The notes under the pieces are model-generated. The model saw only the letters and a program-made list of their open reading frames with translations, searched no databases and was not told the origin of the DNA. This document shows positions 42,999-51,881 of a DNA stretch of 64,000 nt, in pieces. Each line of letters opens with the position of its first letter. The stretch's first letter is position 1. The position numbers were made by a program, and so were the translations under genes. Source of the DNA: Endozoicomonas elysicola (lineage in GTDB: Bacteria; Pseudomonadota; Gammaproteobacteria; Pseudomonadales; Endozoicomonadaceae); NCBI RefSeq assembly GCF_000710775.1, contig NZ_JOJP01000001.1, positions 2,272,729 through 2,336,728 on the forward strand, given 5' to 3'.

Positions 42999-43228
42999 AA
43001 ATGGTTCCCAAGCTTGGGACTCTTAAGTTGATGATTGAATTTACTGTTTAGATCTATTTGCAAGTACAACGGCATAGTATGCAATGTACGCTTGGGTTTT
43101 TTAGTTATAAAGGCAGTCAGTGGCTAAGCAGGACCTGTACAAGAGCCTGCAATTTGGCTGATAGCTACCTTGCCTATTAATGGGATTTTCCTGTTATTAT
43201 TGACGCTTTTTTCAAGGCATCAATAAGC

Positions 43229-44359
43229 ATGAAGCAGGCGACACTGGTGTTTGATACAGCGGCTAATACGGTGTCTACTCCAAATGTTATGGTCACGTTG
43301 CAGGGAAACTGGACGGTTGATGGTACACTGCCTGCTCTGGATCAACTCTCTGTGCTGCAGGAAGACGACCAGTTAAGGACGGTTATTTTTGTTGCGGGTG
43401 ATGATTTTTCCTGGGACTCAAGACTTCTTGCCTGGTTGATGGCCTGTCAGCGAATGTTCGAGTCTTCCCGTTGTCAGTTTGATCTGAGTGGATTGCCTGA
43501 AGATGTGGATGACCTGTTCAGGCTTGCCAATACCGTGCCCCCCAATAAGGCGCTGCCTGAAAAGCATACATCACTTGTTCAGAGCCTGATCAACCGGGTT
43601 GCCCGGCTGGGTGATGAGGCAATGGAATTGCTGGCTTTCACCGGAGAGCTGGCACTTACCCTGTTCCGCTGGTTTTCCCGAAAAGGGTCTGCACGCTGGT
43701 CAGATATCCTCAGCTTTTGCCATCAGTCTGGCCCTTCTGCGTTACCCATTATTACCCTGCAAAGTGTGTTGATCGGGATGATTCTAGCCTACCTGGGAAT
43801 GGTTCAGCTTCGGCAGTTTGGTGCAGAGGTGTATGTTTCCAACCTGGTGGGTGTGGGGATGGTTCGGGAAATGGGGGCCCTGATGACTGCGGTCATCATG
43901 TCGGGCCGAACCGGTGCCGCCTATGCGGCCCAACTGGGTACCATGCAGGTCAATGAGGAAATTGATGCACTGACGACGCTGGGTATTAAGCCCATGGATT
44001 ACCTGGTATTACCAAGGACATTGGCGTTGATTATGACGATTCCAATGCTTTGTCTGTACAGCAATATTCTGGGGATGTTTGGTGGAGGACTGGTAGCCAC
44101 CAGCATGGATGTCACCTGGACGATGTATCTGTATCAGCTACGGGATGCCATCACCTTTGGTGATATTATGACCGGCATTTTTAAAAGCTTTGTATTTGCG
44201 GTGTTGATTGCCATGGCAGGCTGCCGTGCCGGACTGGACTGTGGTCGTTCATCAGCAGCGGTTGGCCAGGCAACCACTAATGCGGTAGTGACTGCCATTA
44301 TTTATCTGGTGGTTGCGGATGCCGGTTTGAACATTCTCTTTTATCACCTGGGAATCTGA
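43229..44359 (+). CDS. MlaE-type lipid ABC transporter permease with STAS-like N-domain
   Basis: A 376-residue permease. The first 110 residues are soluble and STAS-like ('LRTVIFVAGDDFSWDSRLLAWLMACQRMFESSRCQFDLSGLPEDV'); residues 150-370 are the MlaE domain with about five membrane segments and 'AAQLGTMQVNEEIDALTTLGIKPMDYLVLPR', the conserved coupling region. With the following ATPase, MCE protein and lipoprotein it forms a phospholipid or lipophile transporter between inner and outer membranes. The fused STAS-like part is known in some MlaE-type permeases and may stand in for a separate MlaB. Confidence 0.85.
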   Translation: MKQATLVFDTAANTVSTPNVMVTLQGNWTVDGTLPALDQLSVLQEDDQLRTVIFVAGDDFSWDSRLLAWLMACQRMFESSRCQFDLSGLPEDVDDLFRLANTVPPNKALPEKHTSLVQSLINRVARLGDEAMELLAFTGELALTLFRWFSRKGSARWSDILSFCHQSGPSALPIITLQSVLIGMILAYLGMVQLRQFGAEVYVSNLVGVGMVREMGALMTAVIMSGRTGAAYAAQLGTMQVNEEIDALTTLGIKPMDYLVLPRTLALIMTIPMLCLYSNILGMFGGGLVATSMDVTWTMYLYQLRDAITFGDIMTGIFKSFVFAVLIAMAGCRAGLDCGRSSAAVGQATTNAVVTAIIYLVVADAGLNILFYHLGI

Positions 44360-44361
44360 GC

Positions 44362-45141
44362 ATGAGTCAGTTAAGGCCGGAGCGTCAGGACGTGGTGATT
44401 GAGGCCCGTGGGTTGACCATGAAGTATGGGAGCAACCTGATTCAGTCCAATCTGCACTTTCAAATCTGCAAAGGTGACGTGTTTGTTATTATGGGTGGTA
44501 GTGGTTGCGGTAAAAGTACGCTACTAAAGCATATGATCGGACTTTACCAGCCAGCAGATGGTGAAATTTTGTTTGGAGGGCAAAGCTATTTTACGGCATC
44601 GCAGGAGCAGCAACAGGATATGCGCAGGCGATGGGGAGTGACTTATCAGGGCGGAGCCCTGTTCAGTGATAAAACACTGGCAGAAAATGTTGCTCTGCCG
44701 CTGGAGCAGTACACGACACTGACCAATCAAGATATCCGTGATATGGTGCATTATAAGCTGGCCCTGGTAGGGTTAGCCGGTTTTGAAGAATTTTACCCTT
44801 CTCAAATCAGTGGCGGCATGTGCAAGCGGGCCGGGCTGGCCAGAGCCATTGCCCTCGATCCGGATATTTTGTTTTTTGATGAACCCTCGGCGGGGCTGGA
44901 TCCACTCAGTGCCCGACGGCTGGATGATCTGATTCTTCAGTTAAGAGATTCAACCGGTGCTACGGTGGTGATTGTGACCCACGAACTGGCCAGTATTTTC
45001 GCTATTGGCAGTAATGGGATTTACCTCGATGCCAATACCAAAACACAGCTGGATACCGGTTCTCCCCAAACTATGCTTAATCACAGTAAGCATCAACTGG
45101 TCAGAGAGTTTCTTTCCAGAGGTGAGTATGGAGATGAATGA
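44362..45141 (+). CDS. MlaF-type lipid ABC transporter ATPase
   Basis: A 259-residue ABC ATPase: Walker A 'VIMGGSGCGKSTLLKHMIGL', signature 'QISGGMCKRAGLARAIALD' (the ISGGM form seen in MlaF/Ttg2A), Walker B 'ILFFDEPSAGLDP', and switch 'VIVTHELASIFAI'. It starts 2 bp after the permease stop, so the two are translationally coupled. Powers the MlaE-like permease. Confidence 0.88.
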   Translation: MSQLRPERQDVVIEARGLTMKYGSNLIQSNLHFQICKGDVFVIMGGSGCGKSTLLKHMIGLYQPADGEILFGGQSYFTASQEQQQDMRRRWGVTYQGGALFSDKTLAENVALPLEQYTTLTNQDIRDMVHYKLALVGLAGFEEFYPSQISGGMCKRAGLARAIALDPDILFFDEPSAGLDPLSARRLDDLILQLRDSTGATVVIVTHELASIFAIGSNGIYLDANTKTQLDTGSPQTMLNHSKHQLVREFLSRGEYGDE

Positions 45142-45204
45142 ACGTATGGAACGACTCTTCATAAGAATGAAAGTCAAAGAGGCTCGCTTTTGTGAGAGTG
45201 GTGT

Positions 45205-46158
45205 ATGAATAGAAAATCTTTGTCGGTTTCCGTGGGTCTTTTTGTCATTCTGATCATTACCATGACGATTGCCCTCGTATTGTTTTTGAATGCAGATGGC
45301 TTTTCCCGGAAAGATGTCCAGCGCTATCAGATCCTTTTTGACAGCTCTATAAAAGGCCTGAATATTGGTGCTCCAGTCACGCTTCGTGGGGTTAAGGTTG
45401 GCGAAGTGGTCAGTATCAAAACCAAGCTCTATCACAACCACCAGAAGGTGCTGAATGTCGTCACGGTGGATATGTACCCGGATGCCATCAGTGAACAGGG
45501 CAAAAGCAGCGATCATGATGTGCTCGGGCAGCTGATGAAGCAGGGGCTCAGTGCACAGATTGGTTTGCAGAGTGTGTTGACCGGACTGCTTTATATCGAG
45601 GTAGATTTTTTTGACAACCAGCCGGATATGCAGCCGGTGGAAACTCAGTACCCGCAGATTCCCACCGTGCCGAATAATCTGGATGAGTTTATTGAAAAAT
45701 TCGAGAGCATTAATCTGGCGGAAATGGCCAGCCGTTTAACAGAGGTTCTCGATAACCTGGCTACTTTGACAGGGGGAGGTCGGCTGAACAAGCTGATTGA
45801 TGATGTGGACAGTGCGTTTGTCAGTATGGAAGCCATGTCTAATGAGATGAGTGCGAGTATGGCGGGCATTCGTAAGGAGTTTGCTTCCATGTCCAGTGAT
45901 GCTGGAGAGGTGACCCATTTACTGAAAACGGAACTGCCTGAGGCTACGCAACAACTGAATACAACCATGTTGCAACTTCAGGAAACCATGTCCGCGGCAG
46001 AGGAAACCCTGGCTCCTGACTCTCCATTGATGTATCAGCTGATGGAGAGTTCGAAAGACATCAGTCGTGCATCCAGAGCGGTAGATGACCTGGCCGATAT
46101 GCTACAGCGTCAACCCGATGCCATTATTTTTGGCAGAAAAGCAGGAGAATCCCGGTGA
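45205..46158 (+). CDS. MCE/MlaD-family lipid-binding protein
   Basis: A 317-residue protein with an N-terminal membrane anchor ('LSVSVGLFVILIITMTIALVLFLN') and one MCE domain (about residues 38-130, 'YQILFDSSIKGLNIGAPVTLRGVKVGEVVSI', 'SVLTGLLYIEVDF'). A long helical C-terminal part follows ('FASMSSDAGEVTHLLKTELPEATQQLNTTM'). MCE proteins form hexameric rings or tubes in the periplasm that pass lipids. The long helical tail resembles PqiB/YebT-like or Mce proteins more than the short MlaD. Confidence 0.88.
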   Translation: MNRKSLSVSVGLFVILIITMTIALVLFLNADGFSRKDVQRYQILFDSSIKGLNIGAPVTLRGVKVGEVVSIKTKLYHNHQKVLNVVTVDMYPDAISEQGKSSDHDVLGQLMKQGLSAQIGLQSVLTGLLYIEVDFFDNQPDMQPVETQYPQIPTVPNNLDEFIEKFESINLAEMASRLTEVLDNLATLTGGGRLNKLIDDVDSAFVSMEAMSNEMSASMAGIRKEFASMSSDAGEVTHLLKTELPEATQQLNTTMLQLQETMSAAEETLAPDSPLMYQLMESSKDISRASRAVDDLADMLQRQPDAIIFGRKAGESR

Positions 46159-46805
46159 GCCGCTACCTTCGTATATTAAATATTGCTGTGCACCAGAGAG
46201 CAGTTGCTTCAAAGGCTTTCTATTTTACCCTGCTGCTCAGCCTGATGACTGGCTGTTCAGTTAAAAACCCAACCTATCACGATTATACGCTGGTAGCGGC
46301 AACTGTCTCACAAGAGAGCAGAGTCCCTTCAGTATTACCCGATACCCTGGGGGTTTTTCCTGTCAATGTTGTGGGGTGGCTGGACAAGAAAAATATCACA
46401 TGGAGCGATGGTGGCGTGCGCTTACAGACGGCTGTGAACGATCACTGGGGAGAGCCGTTGCCAGAGCTTCTGACACAAGCCATGGTGCAAAATATACGTC
46501 GTCAGGTTCGCTCCAGTAGCTGGGTAAGCTCAGGCCCATGGGTTCGTGATAAACGCCCGGAGGTGGTCGCGTTTATTGATGTTCAGTCGATAGTAGTGGT
46601 GAATCGCCAGTTGCAGATGAACGTGGCTTGGTCTCTGGAAGGACAGGATCGGAAGGTTATTACCCAACGTGAAAAGGTCTATGCTCTGTTACTGGAGAGT
46701 GGTGACTCTACACAGGCTTACGTTCGTACATTAAGTCAGGTCTGGGGCTTGGTTGCAAACGATATGATCCAAGGGTTCAGGCTTCAAAAACAAGAACATA
46801 ATTGA
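46155..46805 (+). CDS. PqiC-like auxiliary lipoprotein of the MCE transporter
   Basis: A 216-residue lipoprotein overlapping the MCE gene by 4 bp. The lipobox is 'LSLMTGCS' with Cys about residue 34, then an ABC-transporter-auxiliary domain: 'YTLVAATVS', 'LGVFPVNVVGWLDKKNITWSDGGVRLQTAVNDHWGEPLPELLTQAMVQNI', 'EVVAFIDVQSIVVVNRQLQMNVAW'. PqiC sits at the outer membrane and receives lipids from the MCE tube. Pairing this lipoprotein with an Mla-type permease/ATPase is common in Mce-like systems. Confidence 0.8.
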   Translation: MSRYLRILNIAVHQRAVASKAFYFTLLLSLMTGCSVKNPTYHDYTLVAATVSQESRVPSVLPDTLGVFPVNVVGWLDKKNITWSDGGVRLQTAVNDHWGEPLPELLTQAMVQNIRRQVRSSSWVSSGPWVRDKRPEVVAFIDVQSIVVVNRQLQMNVAWSLEGQDRKVITQREKVYALLLESGDSTQAYVRTLSQVWGLVANDMIQGFRLQKQEHN

Positions 46806-46855
46806 GGAATATACAATTAGGGTACTGTCGGAGAATAGAGCTTTTGGGCAGTTTC

Positions 46856-47722
46856 CTAACCTGATCTGTGGAAATCGCGGAAGTTACGCTTTCTACAGCC
46901 TCTGAAATGATTGTTGTTAATGTTCTCAATTAGTACGAAATCTTCAAGTGCATTTAAATCAAGATTTTTCAGCTGATGGTCAGTAGTGGGTAGATAGAAA
47001 CCACGAGCATTGGCAGCGTTCAGGATGGTACCGGTGTGATTGACTGTAATGACTGGTTTTTTAAGGGCCCTGGCGACCAGTGGGGTGATGACCGTATACA
47101 TCCAGACACCATTACGGCTAATTGCGTCCAGACCTGTGATGCCGCTGTGATCGACTCTTTCCGTTAGATAGGAATAAAGGTCTTCTTCTGCCACTGGATC
47201 CCGCCAGCTTTCATATTCATTGAGGCTTAAATAGCGATTCGTCTCGTATTCATGGAGCCATTGTCTTGCCTCTTCATGAATACGTTGACGAAAGGTGTGA
47301 GCATTCCAGCCCGGACATTGCGCAGTAGCAGCATGAAAAAAACAATTGCCATCGCCTGGAACATCGACAACCTCGTACCCTTGGTCGTAGACAATTTTGG
47401 GTGTGCTTTCAGTTTGGCCAGCAGCTATTTCACTTGATATATCGATATTATGGGGCGATGTAGAAGTGTTACTGTTTTGTGAAAAGGCAGCGATGGCGCA
47501 GACTGTAGAAACCACGGTAATGGTTCCAAAGACTGCTGCTGTGGTGAAGAGTCCTGCAAAGATCGCGCTCAGGGCGAAAGCAGCGGACACGATGGCGGCA
47601 GCCGTTGAGAGTAAACGGACAGCCCAGCGTTTCCAGCTTACCTGTGGTTGCTCTGTCTGGGGAATATCACCGGATTGATCCACAGAACCGCAGGAGGAAG
47701 TTATTGGTAACGTCTGTATCAA
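46856..47722 (-). CDS. OTU-family cysteine protease with N-terminal membrane hairpin
   Basis: A 288-residue protein. Residues 32-80 contain two tightly packed hydrophobic helices ('LLSTAAAIVSAAFALSAIFAG', 'TTAAVFGTITVVSTVCAIAA'). The C-terminal OTU domain runs from about 110 to 280. It has the catalytic block 'VVDVPGDGNCFFHAA' (Asp124, Cys127), 'ITGLDAISRNGVWMYTVITPLVARALKKPVITVN' and the closing 'ENINNNHFRG' with His272. OTU proteases cleave ubiquitin chains in eukaryotes; in bacteria they are effectors (for example in Legionella and Chlamydia). The paired helices could target a host membrane. Ubiquitin cleavage is inferred from the family. Confidence 0.8.
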   Translation of the reverse strand: MIQTLPITSSCGSVDQSGDIPQTEQPQVSWKRWAVRLLSTAAAIVSAAFALSAIFAGLFTTAAVFGTITVVSTVCAIAAFSQNSNTSTSPHNIDISSEIAAGQTESTPKIVYDQGYEVVDVPGDGNCFFHAATAQCPGWNAHTFRQRIHEEARQWLHEYETNRYLSLNEYESWRDPVAEEDLYSYLTERVDHSGITGLDAISRNGVWMYTVITPLVARALKKPVITVNHTGTILNAANARGFYLPTTDHQLKNLDLNALEDFVLIENINNNHFRGCRKRNFRDFHRSG

Positions 47723-47815
47723 AGGATCCTCACCTAAGCATCATATTATTGCCAATTTCCCCCTCGCATTCATCTGAGCTTCTGGTTCAATAATAAGTCA
47801 GTAAAGCCCGGGTTT

Positions 47816-48589
47816 TCAGCCGCTGCTTCCCAGAAGGCGTTTTGCCGCTCCGATCACGGTGTTAATCGCGTTGGGCTCCACGCTGGCCAGCTTTTCTGTA
47901 TCCGGCGTTTCATTGCAGGTTCGGTTAACAATGACTCCGGCCACGCAACCGGCTTGAAGCCCCATGGTTGCACACATAGTCAGGAGTGTGGCGGATTCCA
48001 TTTCGTAGTTGAGTACACCCATCGACTGCCACTCTTCCATTGAACCCTGTAGCTCTTTTCTAACCCGCTGGGTGAAGGTGTCATATCGTTCCTGCCCAGG
48101 GTAGAAGGTATCACTGGAGGCGGTAATACCTGTCCAGTAGTTAAGCCCACTTCCCTCTGCTGTATCTACCAGTGCCCGTGTGCATTGGAAATCGGCGACG
48201 GCAGGATAGCTGAGAGGAGCAAAATGACGACTGGCACCATCCAGACGAACGGATCCAGTGGTAATAATAACATCACCCACATTGATATGGGGCTGGATTG
48301 CACCGGTGGTTCCAACTCTCAGAAAAGTACGGATGCCCAATTGTGCCAGTTCTTCCACTGCAATAGATGTAGAAGGCCCACCGATGCCGGTTGAGCATAC
48401 TACGACAGACTTTCCCTCCAGCTCCCCCCGCCAGGTGGTGAATTCCCTGAGGCTGGCCAGCTTTTTCGGATTATCCATCAGTTCAGCAATGCGCTCGACC
48501 CGTTCAGGGTCACCGGGGACAATGGCCAGCCTGGCCCCATTCAGAGCCTCACGGGTAAGCCCGAGATGAAAAACTTCGCTGCTACTCAT
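47816..48589 (-). CDS. udp: Uridine phosphorylase
   Basis: A 257-residue nucleoside phosphorylase converting uridine and phosphate to uracil and ribose-1-phosphate. '[35 protein letters not shown]' (phosphate-binding Gly-Asp-Pro), '[37 protein letters not shown]' and '[16 protein letters not shown]' (uridine-binding Glu-Met-Glu) match Udp of E. coli closely. The hexameric fold and length fit. It is the only nucleoside gene in its neighbourhood. Confidence 0.93.
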   Translation of the reverse strand: MSSSEVFHLGLTREALNGARLAIVPGDPERVERIAELMDNPKKLASLREFTTWRGELEGKSVVVCSTGIGGPSTSIAVEELAQLGIRTFLRVGTTGAIQPHINVGDVIITTGSVRLDGASRHFAPLSYPAVADFQCTRALVDTAEGSGLNYWTGITASSDTFYPGQERYDTFTQRVRKELQGSMEEWQSMGVLNYEMESATLLTMCATMGLQAGCVAGVIVNRTCNETPDTEKLASVEPNAINTVIGAAKRLLGSSG

Positions 48590-48846
48590 ATATGCCTCCG
48601 GGAATGCTACCCTGGATGATCGAACTTTCCTTAATAGAATCCATCATAGACCCATCCACAGTGGGTGTTTATCGATCTGAGTCAATATTTGACCCACTGA
48701 AGGTCAGGGTGTGTTCTGGAGTCCTTCAAAGTCTATCCGATGATATAAGTATCAGTTTGCGTCTATGCTGATATGGATTTGCTGGTCAGTTAATGCCTGC
48801 TTCGTTGTTTTAAATAAAAGTGAAAAACAGGAAGAATGGATCGTCC

Positions 48847-50190
48847 ATGTCATCTGAAAATAGAATAACTTCCAATCGAGCTTTCATTCTTGCCATTGCA
48901 GGGGCGGCTATTGGTCTGGGGAATATCTGGCGCTTTCCCTATGTTGCTGGTGAAAACGGGGGTAGCCTGTTTTTTTTGCTGTACATACTATTTGTTGTAT
49001 TGCTCGGGTTGCCGGTGATGATTGCCGAGATTGTCGTTGGTCGGGCAGGACGTGCATCACCCGCCAGCAGCCTGCGGCAATTGGCTGTCAGCGCAGGCCG
49101 TACAAAGCACTGGAGTAAACTGGCCTGGCTGGGAACGCTGGCAGCGACGATGATTCTATCCTTCTACAGCGTGGTGTCTGGTTGGGTGCTCTATTTCTTT
49201 TTTCAGTCACTTTCGGGGGAATTACCAGCGAGCAGTATACAGTCGGCCTCTAATAATTTTCAGCGGCTTCTGGAGTCTCCCTGGCAGGTCATTCTGTACC
49301 ATGGGCTGTTTATCATTATGACAGTGGCGATTAGTGGGCGGGCAGTTTCCAAGGGGATAGAACGGCTAAACAACTGGCTGATGCCACTGATGTATCTGAT
49401 TCTTATTATCCTTCTGATATACACCAGTGGTTTCAGTGGTTTTGGGATTGCTCTTGATTATCTGTTTGGCTTTAAGTTGGAAGCGATAACCGGAGGAGTT
49501 GTTCTGGAAGCGATGGGGCATGCGTTTTTTACCCTCGCGATCGGAGCCTGCTGCCTTATGGCTTATGGTGCTTATATGCCTGAGCGGCAATCGGTTGTTA
49601 AAGCTGTTTTGATTGTCGCACTACTGGATGTGCTGGTGGCAGTCATGGTTGGTGTTGCAACCTTCACAGTGGTTTTCAGCGAAAGCCTTCCCGTGGCAGG
49701 TGGCCCTGGTTTGATGTTTATCACCTTGCCGGTTGCCTTGGCTCAAATGCCATTTGGTTCATTGATTCTACCTCTGTTTTTTCTCCTTTTAGTCATGGCT
49801 GTCTGGACATCAGCGGTGAATCTGGCTGAGCCCCTGGTAGTGATGATGAGCCGTTTGTGTTCCGGGTTTCGTGGAGCAGGGGCGGTGATTGCTGGTGTTG
49901 TTGTGTTTCTGGTTGGGCTGATACCGGGCCTCTCATTCAGTGTGTGGAAGCACTTTTCTGTGGGTGACAAAACACTGTTTGATCTCTATACGGCCTTTGC
50001 CACCCAGGTCATGCTGCCAGTAACCGGGCTTCTGGTGCTTTATTTTTCAGGCTACATAATGGAGAGAAAGGTGCTGGTTGAGCAGCTGGGTATGCAGGGT
50101 AAATCACTGCAGTTCTGGCAGTTTTTAATTCGTTGGGTCAGTCCACTGTTGTTGGTGATGGTTATTCTGGGGGAATTGTTTCGGATTTAA
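48847..50190 (+). CDS. Sodium-dependent neurotransmitter-symporter (NSS/SNF) family transporter
   Basis: A 447-residue transporter with 11-12 membrane segments. The start 'TSNRAFILAIAGAAIGLGNIWRFPYVAGENGGSLFFLLY' is the signature of TM1 with its unwound Na+/substrate site (as in LeuT/Tyt1). Bacterial members import amino acids with Na+. Start assigned to the ATG at 48847 before 'SSENRITS'; an in-frame GTG at 48820 is also possible. Monocistronic; repeat copy A4 follows 39 bp after its stop. Confidence 0.88.
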   Translation: MSSENRITSNRAFILAIAGAAIGLGNIWRFPYVAGENGGSLFFLLYILFVVLLGLPVMIAEIVVGRAGRASPASSLRQLAVSAGRTKHWSKLAWLGTLAATMILSFYSVVSGWVLYFFFQSLSGELPASSIQSASNNFQRLLESPWQVILYHGLFIIMTVAISGRAVSKGIERLNNWLMPLMYLILIILLIYTSGFSGFGIALDYLFGFKLEAITGGVVLEAMGHAFFTLAIGACCLMAYGAYMPERQSVVKAVLIVALLDVLVAVMVGVATFTVVFSESLPVAGGPGLMFITLPVALAQMPFGSLILPLFFLLLVMAVWTSAVNLAEPLVVMMSRLCSGFRGAGAVIAGVVVFLVGLIPGLSFSVWKHFSVGDKTLFDLYTAFATQVMLPVTGLLVLYFSGYIMERKVLVEQLGMQGKSLQFWQFLIRWVSPLLLVMVILGELFRI

Positions 50191-50228
50191 TCCTGACAGC
50201 TCGGGTGAGAGCCTGAGTGGTTAACTTC

Positions 50229-50389
50229 TACCAATCGAACCTTCTAAATACCGTAATGAGCATGGCAAGACGGACTTCAGAACAAGGCGAAACGATAAGT
50301 AATAGCCGGGTTATTGCGAGGATTCTCAACGCAGGGCTGACGATCATATTGCCAGCGCAATAGCGTAGTTAGAATGTTCGATTGGCATT
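50229..50389. repeat. Repeat family A, copy 4 (reverse orientation)
   Basis: About 161 bp, with TACCAATCGAAC and GTTCGATTGGCA ends and TTCTAA/TTAGAA just inside. Its reverse complement carries the same core (GCGTTGAGAATCCTCGCAAT, then GGCTATTACTTATCG) as copies A1 and A3. Its right end overlaps the stop codon of the small membrane protein at 50388-50561. Confidence 0.75.
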
Positions 50390-50561
50390 ACATCAGGTTT
50401 TTGATCAGTGCTGCAATCAGCATGACAAAAATTAACACCATGGCTATTTTTGAAAGCTTACTTTGTTGTTCACTGGTGAGTGATTTTCCATGGCGCTCTG
50501 TCAGTTTAACCACAATAAACAGAGTGATGAACAGTAAAACTAAAATTGAGATAAGGTTCAT
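50388..50561 (-). CDS. 57-residue two-pass membrane protein
   Basis: Minus-strand reading from ATG at 50559-50561 gives 'MNLISILVLLFITLFIVVKL' and a second span 'IAMVLIFVMLIAALIKNLM', joined by a polar, charged loop ('TERHGKSLTSEQQSKLSK'). Two clean hydrophobic helices plus a conserved-looking charged loop argue that it is real. It lies 58 bp downstream of the fkpA-like gene on the same strand, beyond that gene's terminator hairpin. No function can be given. Its stop codon is formed within the end of repeat A4. Confidence 0.6.
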   Translation of the reverse strand: MNLISILVLLFITLFIVVKLTERHGKSLTSEQQSKLSKIAMVLIFVMLIAALIKNLM

Positions 50562-50572
50562 AATTCAGGAAT

Positions 50573-50597
50573 TAAAACGGGCAGTATCACTGCCCGT
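50573..50597 (-). terminator. Terminator of the FKBP gene
   Basis: ACGGGCAG and CTGCCCGT form a perfect 8-bp stem around TATCA; on the minus strand it is followed by TTTTAATT. It lies 23 bp after the fkpA-like stop codon. Confidence 0.8.
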
Positions 50598-50619
50598 AAT
50601 TGATAGTAAGCTAGGAAAA

Positions 50620-51378
50620 TTACTTCTTGACTTGTTTTTTGTCAGCGTCTTTCATGTCTTCAATACTGATGAGCTCAACATCAAACACCAGAACAGAGCC
50701 TGCTGGTATCGTTCCCACCTCCTGGTCACCGTAGGCCAGTTCAGCCGGGATAGTCAGGCGATACTCAGAACCGACAGGCATCAGGGCAACACCTTCAGTC
50801 CAGCCCTTGATCACATTAGCCAGAGGGAAAGTAGCTGGCTGGCCTCTTTGCTTGCTGCTGTCGAAAACAGTACCGTCGGTCAGAGTGCCGGTATAGTGAA
50901 CGGTGACAGTATCTGCAGCGGTTGGCTTAGGTCCGTCACCTTGTTTGATTACTTCATACTGTAGGCCAGACTCGGTAGTGGAGACGCCTTCTTTTTTGGC
51001 ATTATCTTCTAGGAACTTGGCGCCATTCTTAAGGGTCTCTTCGCGCTTTTCCTTGGCTTTTTCCTGAACAACGGTGTTCATCTTTTGCTCATGAGCTCTG
51101 AGGGCAGCCCCCATCTCTTCATCATTCATTCTAACCTGATCAGCTAAAGCGTCCATCAAGCCTTGCTGTACCAGTGCACGATCCAGAACGACACCCAGTT
51201 CGTCCTGCTGTTTCAGGGTCTGACTGGCAAAGTTGCCAACAGATGCGCCAATGGCATAGGCGGCTTTCTGTTCATCGGTGTTTAACTCAACTTCAGGAGC
51301 CTGGGTGGTTTTCTCCTGGCAACCTGCTGCTAAAAGCACAGCTGCGGCCAGGGCAGATATTTTAATAACCTTCTTCAT
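50620..51378 (-). CDS. FKBP-type peptidyl-prolyl isomerase, FkpA-like lipoprotein
   Basis: A 252-residue periplasmic foldase. The lipobox 'AAVLLAAGCQ' marks Cys about residue 20. An N-terminal dimerisation region ('QKAAYAIGASVGNFASQTLKQQDELGVVLDRALVQQGLMDAL') is followed by an FKBP domain (about residues 135-240): 'VTVHYTGTLTDGTVFDSSKQRGQPATFPLANVIKGWTEGVALMPVGSEYRLTIPAELAYG'. The active-site residues Tyr, Phe-Asp and Trp are all present. A longer frame to 51420 is open, but the ATG at 51378 gives the lipoprotein signal directly. FkpA assists outer-membrane and periplasmic protein folding. Confidence 0.9.
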   Translation of the reverse strand: MKKVIKISALAAAVLLAAGCQEKTTQAPEVELNTDEQKAAYAIGASVGNFASQTLKQQDELGVVLDRALVQQGLMDALADQVRMNDEEMGAALRAHEQKMNTVVQEKAKEKREETLKNGAKFLEDNAKKEGVSTTESGLQYEVIKQGDGPKPTAADTVTVHYTGTLTDGTVFDSSKQRGQPATFPLANVIKGWTEGVALMPVGSEYRLTIPAELAYGDQEVGTIPAGSVLVFDVELISIEDMKDADKKQVKK

Positions 51379-51881
51379 ATCAGTTTCCGTTGTTTTTGGC
51401 CAAAAAGCCGTGTTGGCCAAGAGAATCTTGCCTGTATCAGGATTAAAGTTAAGAAAAACTTCAGCAATAATGGCACAGCCTTTACGACAGTTGAACCAAA
51501 TGGCGGTAATTTTTCAAAAAAATCACATTATTACTTTACGGCATATCATAGACCATTTTTAAAAATTTGAGCTGTTTGAGTTTTGATTGTCGACGTATGC
51601 AGGGGATCTTTTGCCAGGACCGGGCCTGATCAATGTCAGGCATGAATTAACCGAAATGCATGTATGCCCGTTTATCAGGGATGCGAATCATTAAAAAAAT
51701 AGAGAACTGGAAAGGAAGCGGGCAATTAATACTCGCTATACTCAGCCTTAAAAGAAAGGGGGCTCAATCTACAATCATAGTACGCTATATTTTCTGTACC
51801 ATTGTTTTTGATCATGGTTTGTTTCTCCTGATTTTAACTCTGAAATACATCGTCAAAACTGGCTTATAGTGGAGCTGTTGT
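51379..51881. other. 503-bp region without a clear gene
   Basis: Contains the promoter of the FKBP gene on the minus strand and the leader of the transglycosylase. A plus-strand frame at 51660-51869 (69 codons) has an ordinary composition but no ribosome-binding site or family, and is not called. No repeats seen. Confidence 0.4.

Noticed and set aside
50374..50964. 196-codon plus-strand frame over repeat A4 and the FKBP gene.
   Set aside because: Antisense to two better genes, and no family signature.
51660..51869. 69-codon plus-strand frame upstream of the transglycosylase.
   Set aside because: No convincing ribosome-binding site or similarity; treated as intergenic.
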